DNA of 43,316 nucleotides from an uncultured Bacilli bacterium (GTDB lineage Bacteria > Bacillota_I > Bacilli_A > RFN20 > CAG-631): the NCBI GenBank assembly GCA_947627355.1, contig CANQVX010000004.1:76459-119774 (forward strand), in the 5' to 3' direction. Position 1 is the first letter of the stretch, and every line of letters begins with the position of its first letter. Both the position numbers and the translations under genes were made by a program. Shown here piece by piece: positions 18,106 through 27,839 of the stretch. The notes beneath the pieces were generated by a model that was not told the DNA's origin, made no database searches, and was given only the letters and a program-made list of their open reading frames with translations.

Positions 18106-19164
18106 ATGGTAATATTTTCAAACAATGACAAGTTGGATTTAGTTGCTTTGATTGTTTCTATTATGGTTATCTTTTTGATGACTGTCATCTTCTTAACATT
18201 ATTTATTCTTAACAATGCATTAAGAAAAAAACTTATTGTTAAAGGCGTTGATGATGAAACATTTGCTAAGCAATTACAAAAAGAATTTGTTCCAACTAAG
18301 AAAAATCCTAAAACTAGAACATTTTATCAAGATTCCGTTAAAAGAGCTACCAGAGGTAATAAATTCTTTTCATTAATTACTAATGCTGTCTTTGCTATTT
18401 TAGTAGCAATTCTTTTAACATGTTTTACATTTGCTGCTATCTTTAGAGCAAATGGTGATTTACTATTCGTAAATGATAAAGCTTATTTAACTGTTATGAC
18501 TGGTTCGATGTCCTCGATAAATAGTGTTAATCAAAACTTTTTAAAACAACAAGGTTTAACTGATGAACGTTATCGTATTGAAACATATTCCCTAATTACT
18601 ATCGAAAAAGTTAAAAGTCAAGATGACTTAAAAGTCGGTGATGTTGTTGCTTATCGTGATAAGTCTAAAAACATCATTGTTCATAGAATTGTTGCTATCA
18701 AAACTACTCCTACTGCTGATAAAAAACGTAATACAACTTTATATTTTGAATTAAAAGGCGATGCTAATGATTCCTCAACAGATTTTGAAAAATCATTAAC
18801 ATTTGATCAAATTATTGGTCGCTACAATGGTAGCAAGAGTTTAGGTCTTGGTGCTGTTGTTGTTTATATTCAATCAAACATTGGTTTGATTGCTTTGTGT
18901 TTTGGGGTACTAATTATTTTCTTTGTTGGTCTATATGAAGATAAACTAATCAACTATCAAAGAAATCGAATGTTAGTAGTTGCCAAAAAATTAGATAATG
19001 GTGAATTTATCTTTTCAATTCCTGAAAAGTTTATGTATATAAGAAGAGTTCAAGGATTTAGAAATCCTTCAACAAATATAAGTCATGATAAACATCTAGA
19101 CTATAATAGAAATGTTAAAGGTTATCGTAAACATAAAAAAGACGATAACAATCAAGATAAATAA
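18106..19164 (+). CDS. Signal peptidase I, ER/SipW-type, with extra N-terminal TM
   Basis: The enzyme cleaves signal peptides on the outer face of the membrane. The catalytic core is of the Ser-His-Asp (ER/archaeal/SipW) type, not the Ser-Lys type: MTGSMS puts the nucleophile at Ser134, IVHRIV gives His193 where SPase I proper has Lys, and KGDANDSSTD supplies the Asp. In Bacillus SipW processes TasA, and six TasA-like genes follow here. At 352 aa it is much longer than SipW (about 190): an additional TM helix (about 11-37) and a basic linker precede the usual TM (about 87-113), with another TM at about 257-276 and a basic tail. The RBS is GGAGGAG. First gene of unit 2. Confidence 0.9.
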   Translation: MVIFSNNDKLDLVALIVSIMVIFLMTVIFLTLFILNNALRKKLIVKGVDDETFAKQLQKEFVPTKKNPKTRTFYQDSVKRATRGNKFFSLITNAVFAILVAILLTCFTFAAIFRANGDLLFVNDKAYLTVMTGSMSSINSVNQNFLKQQGLTDERYRIETYSLITIEKVKSQDDLKVGDVVAYRDKSKNIIVHRIVAIKTTPTADKKRNTTLYFELKGDANDSSTDFEKSLTFDQIIGRYNGSKSLGLGAVVVYIQSNIGLIALCFGVLIIFFVGLYEDKLINYQRNRMLVVAKKLDNGEFIFSIPEKFMYIRRVQGFRNPSTNISHDKHLDYNRNVKGYRKHKKDDNNQDK

Positions 19165-19177
19165 GAGGTAAGGTAAA

Positions 19178-20752
19178 ATGTTGTACAAGAAAAAGTTTCT
19201 AATATCATTTCTAACCTTGCTTACTTTAATCGTGGTTATTGGAAGTGGCTTTGCGGTTTGGAATTTCGATACTGAAGATGATTCTTCAAAAGGTATCTAT
19301 AATCTAGGTTTATATGTTACTCCTAATGTTGAATCACTTGGTACTGTATCACTAAACAATGACTACGTCATGGTTTTGGACCAAGGTGACTTGACTGGAA
19401 TCGATGAAAAAAGACTTGGTGAAGATGTTAACTACTATCGTAGAGGAATTAGTATTAGACAACTTAGACCAGATGCAACAAATTCTGGTCGTTTTGAAAT
19501 TGGTGAAGATGGAACTTATGTTCGTGATCCTGTTAAACAACTAACAGCTGTTTATGTTGCTGCTCAAGAATATACTCAAAAGATTTTAACTGAAAACATC
19601 AATGATATGAGATTCTTAACTAAGATTAGACTTAGAAAGAAACTCGCAACCTATGTTCAAGTTAGACCTAATGATTCTTATCTTGGAACCACAGGAGAGG
19701 CTTCTATTTTTGAAGTTCAAGATAAAGAAAAAATAAGTTTATTAGATGATGAATATGTTGAATATCTCTATGACTGGGGAAACTTAAGTGAAGTTTTGCT
19801 TATTGAAAATGGAGAATTTCATACTGAATGGAAAAAAAGAGAAGTATGCAGTATCTCTCAAGATGAAACATTTAAAAATAGTCATTGTGTTGATGGTCTT
19901 GATCCTATACAAGATTGGAGAAATGATGATAGTTTTTTAACTGATGGCGATATAGGAGAATTACCACAAAAAATGCAAACCACTCCTTCTACAATTAATC
20001 GTACATCTAATTTAGGTTTATATTTAGTTCCTTGTCGCGGAATTAAAACATATACCGTTTATGATAAAACTGCCGGTCAAATCGTTGGTTTTTATAACAA
20101 CCAAAGCGATGCAGAAGAATTTATAGCAAATAACACAAGTACTGGAGAAGGTTATCAAGGTCATGATTTAGTAGTGACTTTAGCTTATTATAAATACTAT
20201 AAAGATGGCGAAACAAGAACTACAGAATCAGACCTATTTACCAATGAAAAAGAAGCATATCCAGATGTTAAGTATAATGATGCTCCTTCTGAAGGTTCAT
20301 TACAAATTGGTACTGTCTCTTTTGATGTTTTTGATTGCTATACATTTACTTATACTTTAAATGTTGCAACATATGACGGAAAAGAAGGTAATGAAGCAGC
20401 TGAAGGCCCTTATGCATATGAAAATGCAAGATTTATATATTATCCATGTGAACAAAGTGTTTCCGGTAGAATTATACCAAATCAATTTGAAGGCGAAAAT
20501 ATGAGTAAGTTTGTTCTTAATACATTAGAATATGCTTATGATGGTGGACGAGAAGAAAACAGCTCTTTTAGATATAGAATGAAACCTATAACAGTTGCTC
20601 TATACGAAGAAATGTTAAGAAGTTTTGAAACAGATGATTCTTCTACCGGTCAATTCGTAGATTTAGAGATGAGATACGTTATTGTTGACTTTACATCTGA
20701 ATTAATCACTAAGGCTAGTGATGAAACTAATTCAGTATCACCAACCGTATAA
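19178..20752 (+). CDS. Secreted TasA/camelysin-like protein 1
   Basis: A 524-aa protein beginning with basic residues, a long hydrophobic core and GSGFAVWNFDTEDDSSKGIYNLGLYVTP split over the cleavage zone; by analogy with TasA (GTWA/AFND) cleavage should fall after FA. The mature part shares with later paralogues the stretches LDQG, YYRRGI, LATYVQVRPN, DWGNLSEVL, TSNLGLYL, the C-terminal YENARFIYYP, and the final VDLEMRYVIVDFTSELITKAS. Several Cys residues suggest disulfides. It lies 13 bp after the signal peptidase gene. I infer an extracellular fibre or matrix subunit; no sortase motif or TM anchor is present. Confidence 0.82.
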   Translation: MLYKKKFLISFLTLLTLIVVIGSGFAVWNFDTEDDSSKGIYNLGLYVTPNVESLGTVSLNNDYVMVLDQGDLTGIDEKRLGEDVNYYRRGISIRQLRPDATNSGRFEIGEDGTYVRDPVKQLTAVYVAAQEYTQKILTENINDMRFLTKIRLRKKLATYVQVRPNDSYLGTTGEASIFEVQDKEKISLLDDEYVEYLYDWGNLSEVLLIENGEFHTEWKKREVCSISQDETFKNSHCVDGLDPIQDWRNDDSFLTDGDIGELPQKMQTTPSTINRTSNLGLYLVPCRGIKTYTVYDKTAGQIVGFYNNQSDAEEFIANNTSTGEGYQGHDLVVTLAYYKYYKDGETRTTESDLFTNEKEAYPDVKYNDAPSEGSLQIGTVSFDVFDCYTFTYTLNVATYDGKEGNEAAEGPYAYENARFIYYPCEQSVSGRIIPNQFEGENMSKFVLNTLEYAYDGGREENSSFRYRMKPITVALYEEMLRSFETDDSSTGQFVDLEMRYVIVDFTSELITKASDETNSVSPTV

Positions 20753-20786
20753 AAATAAAGAAAAAATATGAAAGGAGTAGATGTCC

Positions 20787-21680
20787 ATGAAAATAAAAAT
20801 TAGACAACATATTGTAGTATTACTTGTTGCTATTTTTATGGTTGTTTTAGTTACTGGAACAGGCTTTGCAGTTTGGACCTTTGAAGAAAACGACACTGAA
20901 AGTGGCGATGTTGCAGAAAACGGATACAACATCGGTGTTTATGTGACTTCTACATCCTATAAAGGAAGTTTTGAAATTGATTCACCAACAACACTTGTTC
21001 TTGATGTTGGTGTTTCTGAAACAAGTTTAACTACAGGTATTAACTTCTTTAAACAAGTAGTAACAGAAACTACTAATGAAGCCACATCTGAAAAAACTAT
21101 TTCATATGGCACATCAAATAGTTTGTTAGTTATATTTACACCTAGAAATGAAGATTATGCTACACTTACTAGTGATAAAAAAGAAGATAAACTACATTAT
21201 AACGAAACTGATAATACATATTATGGTCATAAAATTATTGAAGGAATACCTGTTTATAATCCAGAAGGTACTCTACAATCAGGAACAACCGCAGCCATGA
21301 TTGATATTCTAAGTATGAATATTTCTTTAACAGGACCTATTGCTCAAATTCTTACATTTAGAGAATTATATACGAATCTATATGTTCCTGGCACTACTAA
21401 TGTATTATTTAGTAGTTTACGAGATAGTGAATACTTTGAATGTCGTCTATATGCTATCCGTACTGTTTCAACAGATATAGTTGAAGAAACAGGTAAACCC
21501 GCAGATGTTTTTGCATATGCAATTGTTATTGATAACATTTCAGTATGTTTAAGATATCTATCATCAGAAATGAAACCATCAATTGCTAATTATGAAAAAG
21601 TTAATAATATTTTGACTGATCCTAATGGTGGTGCATCAGCTTTAACGTTTAGTTTCCAAGTTGAAGCACTCACTGAGTAG
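20787..21680 (+). CDS. Secreted TasA/camelysin-like protein 2 (short)
   Basis: A 297-aa protein. I choose ATG 20787, nine bases after AAAGGAG, over ATG 20781, only three bases away. The signal region ends in TGTGFAVWTFEEND, then GYNIGVYVTST, clearly the same signal type as its neighbours. The mature part is much shorter and has only weak similarity: VLDVG, INFFKQ, and a C-terminal segment ending in FSFQVEALTE. Its size is close to TasA (about 260 aa), so it may be a minor or assembly subunit. It lies 34 bp after the previous gene. Confidence 0.8.
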   Translation: MKIKIRQHIVVLLVAIFMVVLVTGTGFAVWTFEENDTESGDVAENGYNIGVYVTSTSYKGSFEIDSPTTLVLDVGVSETSLTTGINFFKQVVTETTNEATSEKTISYGTSNSLLVIFTPRNEDYATLTSDKKEDKLHYNETDNTYYGHKIIEGIPVYNPEGTLQSGTTAAMIDILSMNISLTGPIAQILTFRELYTNLYVPGTTNVLFSSLRDSEYFECRLYAIRTVSTDIVEETGKPADVFAYAIVIDNISVCLRYLSSEMKPSIANYEKVNNILTDPNGGASALTFSFQVEALTE

Positions 21681-21709
21681 ATAAAATATATAAAAAGGAG
21701 GGAAATTCT

Positions 21710-24460
21710 ATGAATAGCAACTTTAGAAAAAAAATGTATGTTATTATGGGCAGTCTATGTGTTAGCATCATGCTAATCATATCTGTTGCTTTTTGTGTAT
21801 GGCATTTCCAATCATTTGATGCAACTATTGATAATAAAACTTATCTAGATGATATAAAAGCAAACTATCAAATGCTTAGTGCTGATTTCCAAGTAAATAA
21901 AAGTTATACCATTTATGCTTTTCCATCAACAATATATATGGAAGAATATGATAAATATTTAAAAGATCCTGAAAATGGCACATTACCAGAAGACTTATTT
22001 GGTTATGTAGATGTTTCATTAAATGATGATGGCGTATCTTTAAACAGAGTTCTTTCTGATAAAGCAAATACTGTTGGTGATGGTGGTACTTTTAATACAA
22101 GAGATAGCGCAACTGCTTATACATCTGGTAGTTATTTAGATACTGTAAGAAATAATACTAATTATAGCGATGTTAACGTTGCAACAGTTAACACTAATGC
22201 ATATTTTGAAACTCAATATACAGCAAGTGGTATTTTTTCACCTGCTAGAACCTATAATTCGGAATGGCGTACAAATAATGGTAATAACAACAATCCATAT
22301 TGGAATTATTATATTGGAGATCCTACAGTTGATTCCGAAACAAGTACAGGCTATCAAGTTAATAGAGGAGGACGTCAAATTATAGCAGGTGCCAATTATG
22401 AAGAATTCGGTTATCGTAACTTACATAAATATTGTAGATTTGGTTTCTGGCCAAATGTAGCTAGTGGACAAGGTAGATTTTTACCAATAAAAATCACTAT
22501 CGATGAAAATCATCCTATTGAAAATTTTTCAAAACTTATTCCTGACCCATTTGCTGACATGGGTGATCCAAATGGATATCATAACTATGTATTTTCATGT
22601 TGGACTTATGTTGATTTTTCTGACTTAGAAGTAGGAAAAAAATACATAGAGCCTAACTTTGTTACGGAAATAGACCAATTGAATACAAATTTTGGAAGCC
22701 ATATATCATGTGCTGCATTTTGTCCAATGTTTGTAGATAACTATTTCGATATCATGCAATCACTTGAAACATTTGCCGATAGTAATGGAGTTATTAGATT
22801 GTTTCCTAAATTTTCAAATGGTAAAGGAACACAATCTAGTGCAGGAACTGCATCTAAATTTGCGTATGGTGGTTCTGATAGTGTTAAATTAATTCCTGTT
22901 GCTATTGATAGTGATGATGGTGATGGTAGAGTTGATGATGGTACTGCTCCATTAGGTGAAAGGGAACAATATCTTACATTCTCTTCACATCGTGTTCAAA
23001 TTGACACTCAAGAAAATCCTAATCTTAAACTATATCACGATGTAAACAATATTGTGGTAGGGGTTATTCCTAACTTTAATATTTCTAATACTACAGGTGA
23101 TCATAAATATTCAGCAGCATTTACTGTTGGTCCTGGTAACTGGAATAATGACTGGCCTTCATTCTTTAATTTCAAACAGGATTTATTTAATGAAATTATT
23201 AATGAACCATCACTTGGCGAAGGTAACTATAACATTTATTTGTTTTTAGGTGATGCCACAGGTGGAATGGAAGGAAATAATGCCAATAGTTATACACCGA
23301 ATTATGATAACACATGTTTTGATTCATTAATTGAAGATGTTATTGCTGGTGGTGTTATAGATGAAGATACTGATACTAATATGTTAAGTGGTTTAGAATA
23401 TTTAAAAGGTAAAAATTTAATTGATTTAAGTAATTTTAATGAAAATGCCTTATCTATTTATGATAGTTGTGTTCTTGAATCTGGTGCACTTACAGACTAT
23501 AGGAAGACTAACAATGATTTAGGAAACACGCATATCTTACGTTATTATGCATCTTACAATAATACACAAGGCTATTACTATAGACCATATAAGATAGCAA
23601 TTGAAAAGAATAACAATGTTAGTTTTGTTGCTATGACTGATGTTGAAGGATCTGATACATACAACGAAATTCAAACATATAAGTTTAGTAGAGAAAGTCG
23701 TAATGTTATCAACCCAGAAACAAATAGAGCGGTTGAAACACCATATCAATACCTATTGGAAGGTGTTAATCTAGCTGAATTATTAGAAAATAATAAATTA
23801 ACAAAAGAAAATGTTAAACTCCAAATGAGAATTGAAAATGATTCTAATTTTGAGTTTGATATTAATGGTATTCCTCGAAATGATACCGGGGGGGGTTCTA
23901 CATTACCTTATGAACAACTAACCCTTGGAGGAACGACATATTATGCAATGAATACATTCTTTGCATTGCATAACGAAGATGCTTCTAGTCCTTATTTTGA
24001 ACTGACTCAAGAAGCAGGCACTTATAACATCTTGTTTATTCAAGACGAAAACAACCCAAAAAAATTCTATGGTTATGCCTATCGTCTTACTCAAGCATTT
24101 GTAAAAGTTTATACATCAAACTTAACCGAAACTGATGAAGATGGTTTTATTAAAGAACCAAATGATGATAGTTTATTATTCTATGCTGATTATGATGTTT
24201 ATGATTTTGCTAAAGGAAATCAAATATCAGCAGATGATATCTGTAATAATGCTGAATGTACTAATTTCAATAAAACATTATCAGATATCTTAAAAGAATA
24301 TTTAAGTGGTGTTCAAGATCTTAGTGAGTATTGTTTAAGAGATCATGTATCAGATTTAATCATTGCTTGGTTTGATAATGACGAAAATCTACAGATAAAT
24401 CCTAACTTCACAGTTAGAAAGAATTATATCTTGTATATTGATTTAATCAACAAAGTATAA
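21710..24460 (+). CDS. Large secreted protein of the fibre locus, with in-gene G8 tract
   Basis: A 916-aa protein after GGAGGG. The N-terminal hydrophobic segment ends in ISVAFCVWHFQS, a diverged form of the GFAVWNF signal, with Cys at the position near cleavage. The rest is Asn/Tyr/Asp-rich, with GRFLPIKITIDENHP, NYVFSCWTYVDF and CYS-containing segments, and I do not recognise a family. There is no C-terminal anchor. Residues 727-729 are Gly-Gly-Gly encoded by eight G's: insertion or loss of one base leads to a stop within about 12 codons, removing about 180 residues. Its size and position suggest a tip or adhesin protein whose full length is phase-variable. Confidence 0.82.
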   Translation: MNSNFRKKMYVIMGSLCVSIMLIISVAFCVWHFQSFDATIDNKTYLDDIKANYQMLSADFQVNKSYTIYAFPSTIYMEEYDKYLKDPENGTLPEDLFGYVDVSLNDDGVSLNRVLSDKANTVGDGGTFNTRDSATAYTSGSYLDTVRNNTNYSDVNVATVNTNAYFETQYTASGIFSPARTYNSEWRTNNGNNNNPYWNYYIGDPTVDSETSTGYQVNRGGRQIIAGANYEEFGYRNLHKYCRFGFWPNVASGQGRFLPIKITIDENHPIENFSKLIPDPFADMGDPNGYHNYVFSCWTYVDFSDLEVGKKYIEPNFVTEIDQLNTNFGSHISCAAFCPMFVDNYFDIMQSLETFADSNGVIRLFPKFSNGKGTQSSAGTASKFAYGGSDSVKLIPVAIDSDDGDGRVDDGTAPLGEREQYLTFSSHRVQIDTQENPNLKLYHDVNNIVVGVIPNFNISNTTGDHKYSAAFTVGPGNWNNDWPSFFNFKQDLFNEIINEPSLGEGNYNIYLFLGDATGGMEGNNANSYTPNYDNTCFDSLIEDVIAGGVIDEDTDTNMLSGLEYLKGKNLIDLSNFNENALSIYDSCVLESGALTDYRKTNNDLGNTHILRYYASYNNTQGYYYRPYKIAIEKNNNVSFVAMTDVEGSDTYNEIQTYKFSRESRNVINPETNRAVETPYQYLLEGVNLAELLENNKLTKENVKLQMRIENDSNFEFDINGIPRNDTGGGSTLPYEQLTLGGTTYYAMNTFFALHNEDASSPYFELTQEAGTYNILFIQDENNPKKFYGYAYRLTQAFVKVYTSNLTETDEDGFIKEPNDDSLLFYADYDVYDFAKGNQISADDICNNAECTNFNKTLSDILKEYLSGVQDLSEYCLRDHVSDLIIAWFDNDENLQINPNFTVRKNYILYIDLINKV
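23888..23895 (+). repeat. In-frame coding G8 tract
   Basis: ACC then eight G's then TTCT. With G8 the gene is open to 24460. G9 gives F-Y-I-T-L-stop; G7 gives a stop about ten codons on. The only long G run inside a coding region here. Confidence 0.95.
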
Positions 24461-24476
24461 AAGGGGTGTAATGATT

Positions 24477-25995
24477 ATGTACAAAAGAAAATTTGCAACA
24501 CTAGCAATGGTAGTTGTTGTTGGTAGTGGTTTTGCAGTATGGAATTTTGAAACCGGTGATGATGCTTCAAAAGGTATCTATAACTTAGGTTTATATGTAA
24601 CACCTAAGGTTGAAACAGTTGGTACTGTTTCAGTTAACAATGAATATGCTTTAATCCTTGACCAAGTGGCATTACCACAACTTTCAGGTGAAGCAACATT
24701 AGATACTAATGCAGATTATTTCCGTAGAGGTATCTATGTTGGTAAGCTAAGGTCAAAAGATGATGGTAGTTATGAAACATTACCTAATGGTAGTTATGCT
24801 TATGATGAAGTATCTAATCTAAGTGCTGTTTGGATTCAATCTAAAGAAGATGCTGAAGCAACTATTGCTGAAAACGTTAATGATATTGAATTCACAACTA
24901 CTATCAAACTTAAAAAGACATTAGCTACTTATGTACAAGTAAGACCTAATCTAAATTATATGGGTACTAAAACTCAAGAAGAAATCTTTGTAGTTGATAA
25001 AGATCAAACTGATACTGATTATGTTTCATACACTTACAACTGGGGTAAGTTAAGTGATGTACTTGTATTAGGTGAAGATAGTCAATACCATACTGAATGG
25101 AGAAAAAGAGAAGTATGTGAAATTGTTCAAAACAGAGAATGGAAAGAAAATCATTGTGGTATTGATGGTGGTGAACCAACAGGCGATGATTGGCGTAATG
25201 ATAATACTTTCTTAACTATGGAAGATTTAGAAAAATTACCTCCAAAATTTAGTGAAAATGAAACTAAAATCTATCGTACTTCTAATTTGGGTTTATATTT
25301 AAAGCCATGTAATGCTGTTATGGTTTATATGATTTATGATGCAATCACAGGTAAAGCACATAGTTTTTATACTGATTCAGCTTCTGCTGAAAAAATAAGA
25401 GGAGGTTTAGACACTAAAGATCATGATTATCAAGTTTCAGTTTCCTACTTCAAATATGTTAAAGATGGTAGTGAATTAAAAAAACGATGATCCTGATTTA
25501 TTTGTTAATGAAGTACCTACAGATAAAGAATCTGAAATTTCATATAAAGCAGTTGAAGGAACAATTGAAGTTAATACAACAAATTCTGGTACATTAGAAT
25601 TTAAAACGACCGAATGTTATGAATTTACATATTCTTTAAATACTGCTAACTATGGTCCAAAAGGAACTACAGTTGTAACTGATGCAGAAAGTGGAGCAAC
25701 AACTACAAAGTATTTATATGAAAATTCTAGATTTGTTTATTATCCATATGACTTTACTGATAGTACTGAACCACCATTAAAAGGTGATGATGTATTTATT
25801 AATGTTTCAGGTGTCGAATATGTTAAAAAGCCTTCATCATTTGATGAATATCAAGATATGCTAAAAGCATTCACAGGTGATGCAGTTGAAGGCTCACAAT
25901 TCGTTGACTTAAGTCAAAAATATGTTGTTGTTGAATTTGGTTCTAGATTGATTACTAAAGGATCATCAGTTCAACAAATAGAACAAGTAGACTAA
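24477..25995 (+). pseudogene. TasA/camelysin-like protein 3, frameshifted at an A7 run
   Basis: The start is ATG 24477, eight bases after GGGGTG; ATG 24471 is too close to it. The product begins MYKRKFATLAMVVVVGSGFAVWNFE split as in its paralogues. The frame stops at 25488-25490 after 337 aa, just after a run of seven A's (25478-25484). A second frame then continues without stop from 25486 to 25995 and encodes the exact C-terminal half expected (DDPDLFVNEVPTDKE, FKTTECYEFTYSLNTANYG, YENSRFVYYPYDF, FVDLSQKYVVVEFGSRLITKG). Six A's would restore one frame of about 505 aa. It may be a pseudogene, a phase-off state, an RNA-polymerase slippage site or an assembly error. Confidence 0.85.
25478..25484 (+). 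repeat. A7 run at the frameshift
   Basis: Seven A's where the two halves of the gene change frame; A6 or A9 would join them. Confidence 0.9.
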
Positions 25996-26001
25996 ATATT
26001 C

Positions 26002-26025
26002 CATAATGATATCAAATTCATTATG
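26002..26025 (+). repeat. Inverted repeat between paralogues
   Basis: CATAATGA/TCATTATG (8 bp, loop 8) in the 72-bp gap before the next gene. It is not followed by a T run, so it is probably a processing or partial attenuation hairpin and not a terminator. Confidence 0.5.
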
Positions 26026-26067
26026 TTAATATATATAAAATATTTTAAATGAAAGGAAGAAAAAATA

Positions 26068-27810
26068 ATGTTTAAAAGAAAATTTATGATGGGAGGCATT
26101 GCCACACTAGCTATGGTTGTTGTAGTTGGTAGTGGTTTTGCTGTCTGGAACTTTGAAACAAGTGACGATGCTTCAAAGGGTATTTACAATTTAGGTCTAT
26201 ACGTTACACCTAACGTAGAAACTGTTGGTACCGTTTCAACTAATAGTGACTATGCATTAATTCTTGACCAAGGTGCTTTACCAGAACTAAAGATGGTTGA
26301 TGGTGAAGACAGTAGTTCAGTTAGAGAATCATTAGCTGAAAACGCTGATTACTACAAGAGAGGTATCTATGTAGGTAAATTAAAAAGAAATTCAGATGCT
26401 TTAGATGATTTTGTTAGATTGCCTAATGGTAGTATCGATTATGATCAAATTGGTAGCGTTAATGGTTTCTGGATTCAAGAAATCTCAGACGCTCAATCAG
26501 TTGTTGCTGAAAACATTAACCAAATGGAATTCACAACAAAAATTAAAATTAGACAAGATTTAGCAAAGTACGTACAAGTGCGTAATGATGAAAATACATC
26601 TTCAAGTGGATACAATCCAGGTAGTACACTTGAAACCGAACCAGGAGTAGAAGTGCCTGATGAAAAAAGCAGATATGTTACTTATACTTATAGTTGGGGA
26701 AGTTTAAATGATGTTTTAAAATTACAAGGTGAAAAATTTAGAATCACAAAAACATTTGCTGAAATTGCTGATATGTTTGGAGCAGAAGGAAAATTTAAAG
26801 AAACTTCAAGCAAAGATAAAAATGCATTTTATAAAGCAATGGCTCAAGCATATAGTGCGTCTTCGGATTTTAAAAAAGTTGATGGTGATGTTGTTTTTCC
26901 AGAATCTGATTGGAATTATCAAGAAGGCGGAAATTTAGTTAATTGGAAAGATGAGGCTCCTGCAGTTGATGTTTTGCAAAATGCATTTAGACAATATCTT
27001 TCAAAAGAAAAAGGATATACTGGTACAATCGAAGAAAGTGATTGCTATAATACAACTTCTGCTGGTTTAACATTACGTGGACATAAAGCACTTAAAACAT
27101 ATATGCGTTATAACAAAAGTACATATGTTGTAGATAATTTCTTTGGTTCTTACGCAGATGCTACTAATAGTATAGATAATGGTTATGATTCTAATACTCA
27201 AGCAGTATCAATAGCTTATTTTATGTACTATAAAACTTCCGGTGTCGATTTATCAAAACAAGATTCTTTCTCAAATGAACAAGTTATGTCAAGTGATGAT
27301 GAACCTCAACCTCAATACACAGAAATAACAACCACTTTATTTGACACATTAAAAGAAGGACCAGATCCAAAATACACTGAAGAAGATGAAAAAAATTATA
27401 TTACATTTGGTGAAACAAAAATAGAAGTTGTTGATTGTTATTATTTTGAATATAAATTAGATACTTCAAATTATGGTGCTGATGGAAATAAAAATTTAGA
27501 AAACACTATGCAATATGAAAATATTAAATTTATATATTATCCATATTCATACAATGCTTCTGATGAAGCTGAATCAGGTATCAAAGACAAATTGAACTCA
27601 GAAATTGTTAATCTTGATGATAATTTAAAAGAAACAATTGCCTTTATTCGTAAGCCAGCGACAGGCGATGAATATGATGATATGTTGAAAAATATACATG
27701 TAGACTTAGACCCTGATACTAAACAACAAAAAGTCGATTTAAGTATGAAATATGTTGTTATTGAATTTGGTTCTAATTTAACTGTATCTGGTTCCGGAAT
27801 ACGTTCCTAA
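26068..27810 (+). CDS. Secreted TasA/camelysin-like protein 4
   Basis: A 580-aa protein: MFKRKFMMGG, a hydrophobic core, then VVGSGFAVWNFETSDDASKG across the cleavage zone. Its first 70 residues are almost identical to the flanking paralogues, then it diverges: the central part (about 190-330) carries its own insert rich in Lys and acidic residues (including TKTFAEIADMFG). Shared elements return with LRGHKALKTYM, VSIAYFMYYKT, VVDCYYFEYKLD, YENIKFIYYPY and the ending VDLSMKYVVIEFGSNL. The RBS is GAAAGGAAG. I infer an extracellular subunit processed by the SipW-like peptidase at 18106. Confidence 0.83.
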   Translation: MFKRKFMMGGIATLAMVVVVGSGFAVWNFETSDDASKGIYNLGLYVTPNVETVGTVSTNSDYALILDQGALPELKMVDGEDSSSVRESLAENADYYKRGIYVGKLKRNSDALDDFVRLPNGSIDYDQIGSVNGFWIQEISDAQSVVAENINQMEFTTKIKIRQDLAKYVQVRNDENTSSSGYNPGSTLETEPGVEVPDEKSRYVTYTYSWGSLNDVLKLQGEKFRITKTFAEIADMFGAEGKFKETSSKDKNAFYKAMAQAYSASSDFKKVDGDVVFPESDWNYQEGGNLVNWKDEAPAVDVLQNAFRQYLSKEKGYTGTIEESDCYNTTSAGLTLRGHKALKTYMRYNKSTYVVDNFFGSYADATNSIDNGYDSNTQAVSIAYFMYYKTSGVDLSKQDSFSNEQVMSSDDEPQPQYTEITTTLFDTLKEGPDPKYTEEDEKNYITFGETKIEVVDCYYFEYKLDTSNYGADGNKNLENTMQYENIKFIYYPYSYNASDEAESGIKDKLNSEIVNLDDNLKETIAFIRKPATGDEYDDMLKNIHVDLDPDTKQQKVDLSMKYVVIEFGSNLTVSGSGIRS

Positions 27811-27839
27811 TATTAATAGAAAGAATGGTGAGAAATATT

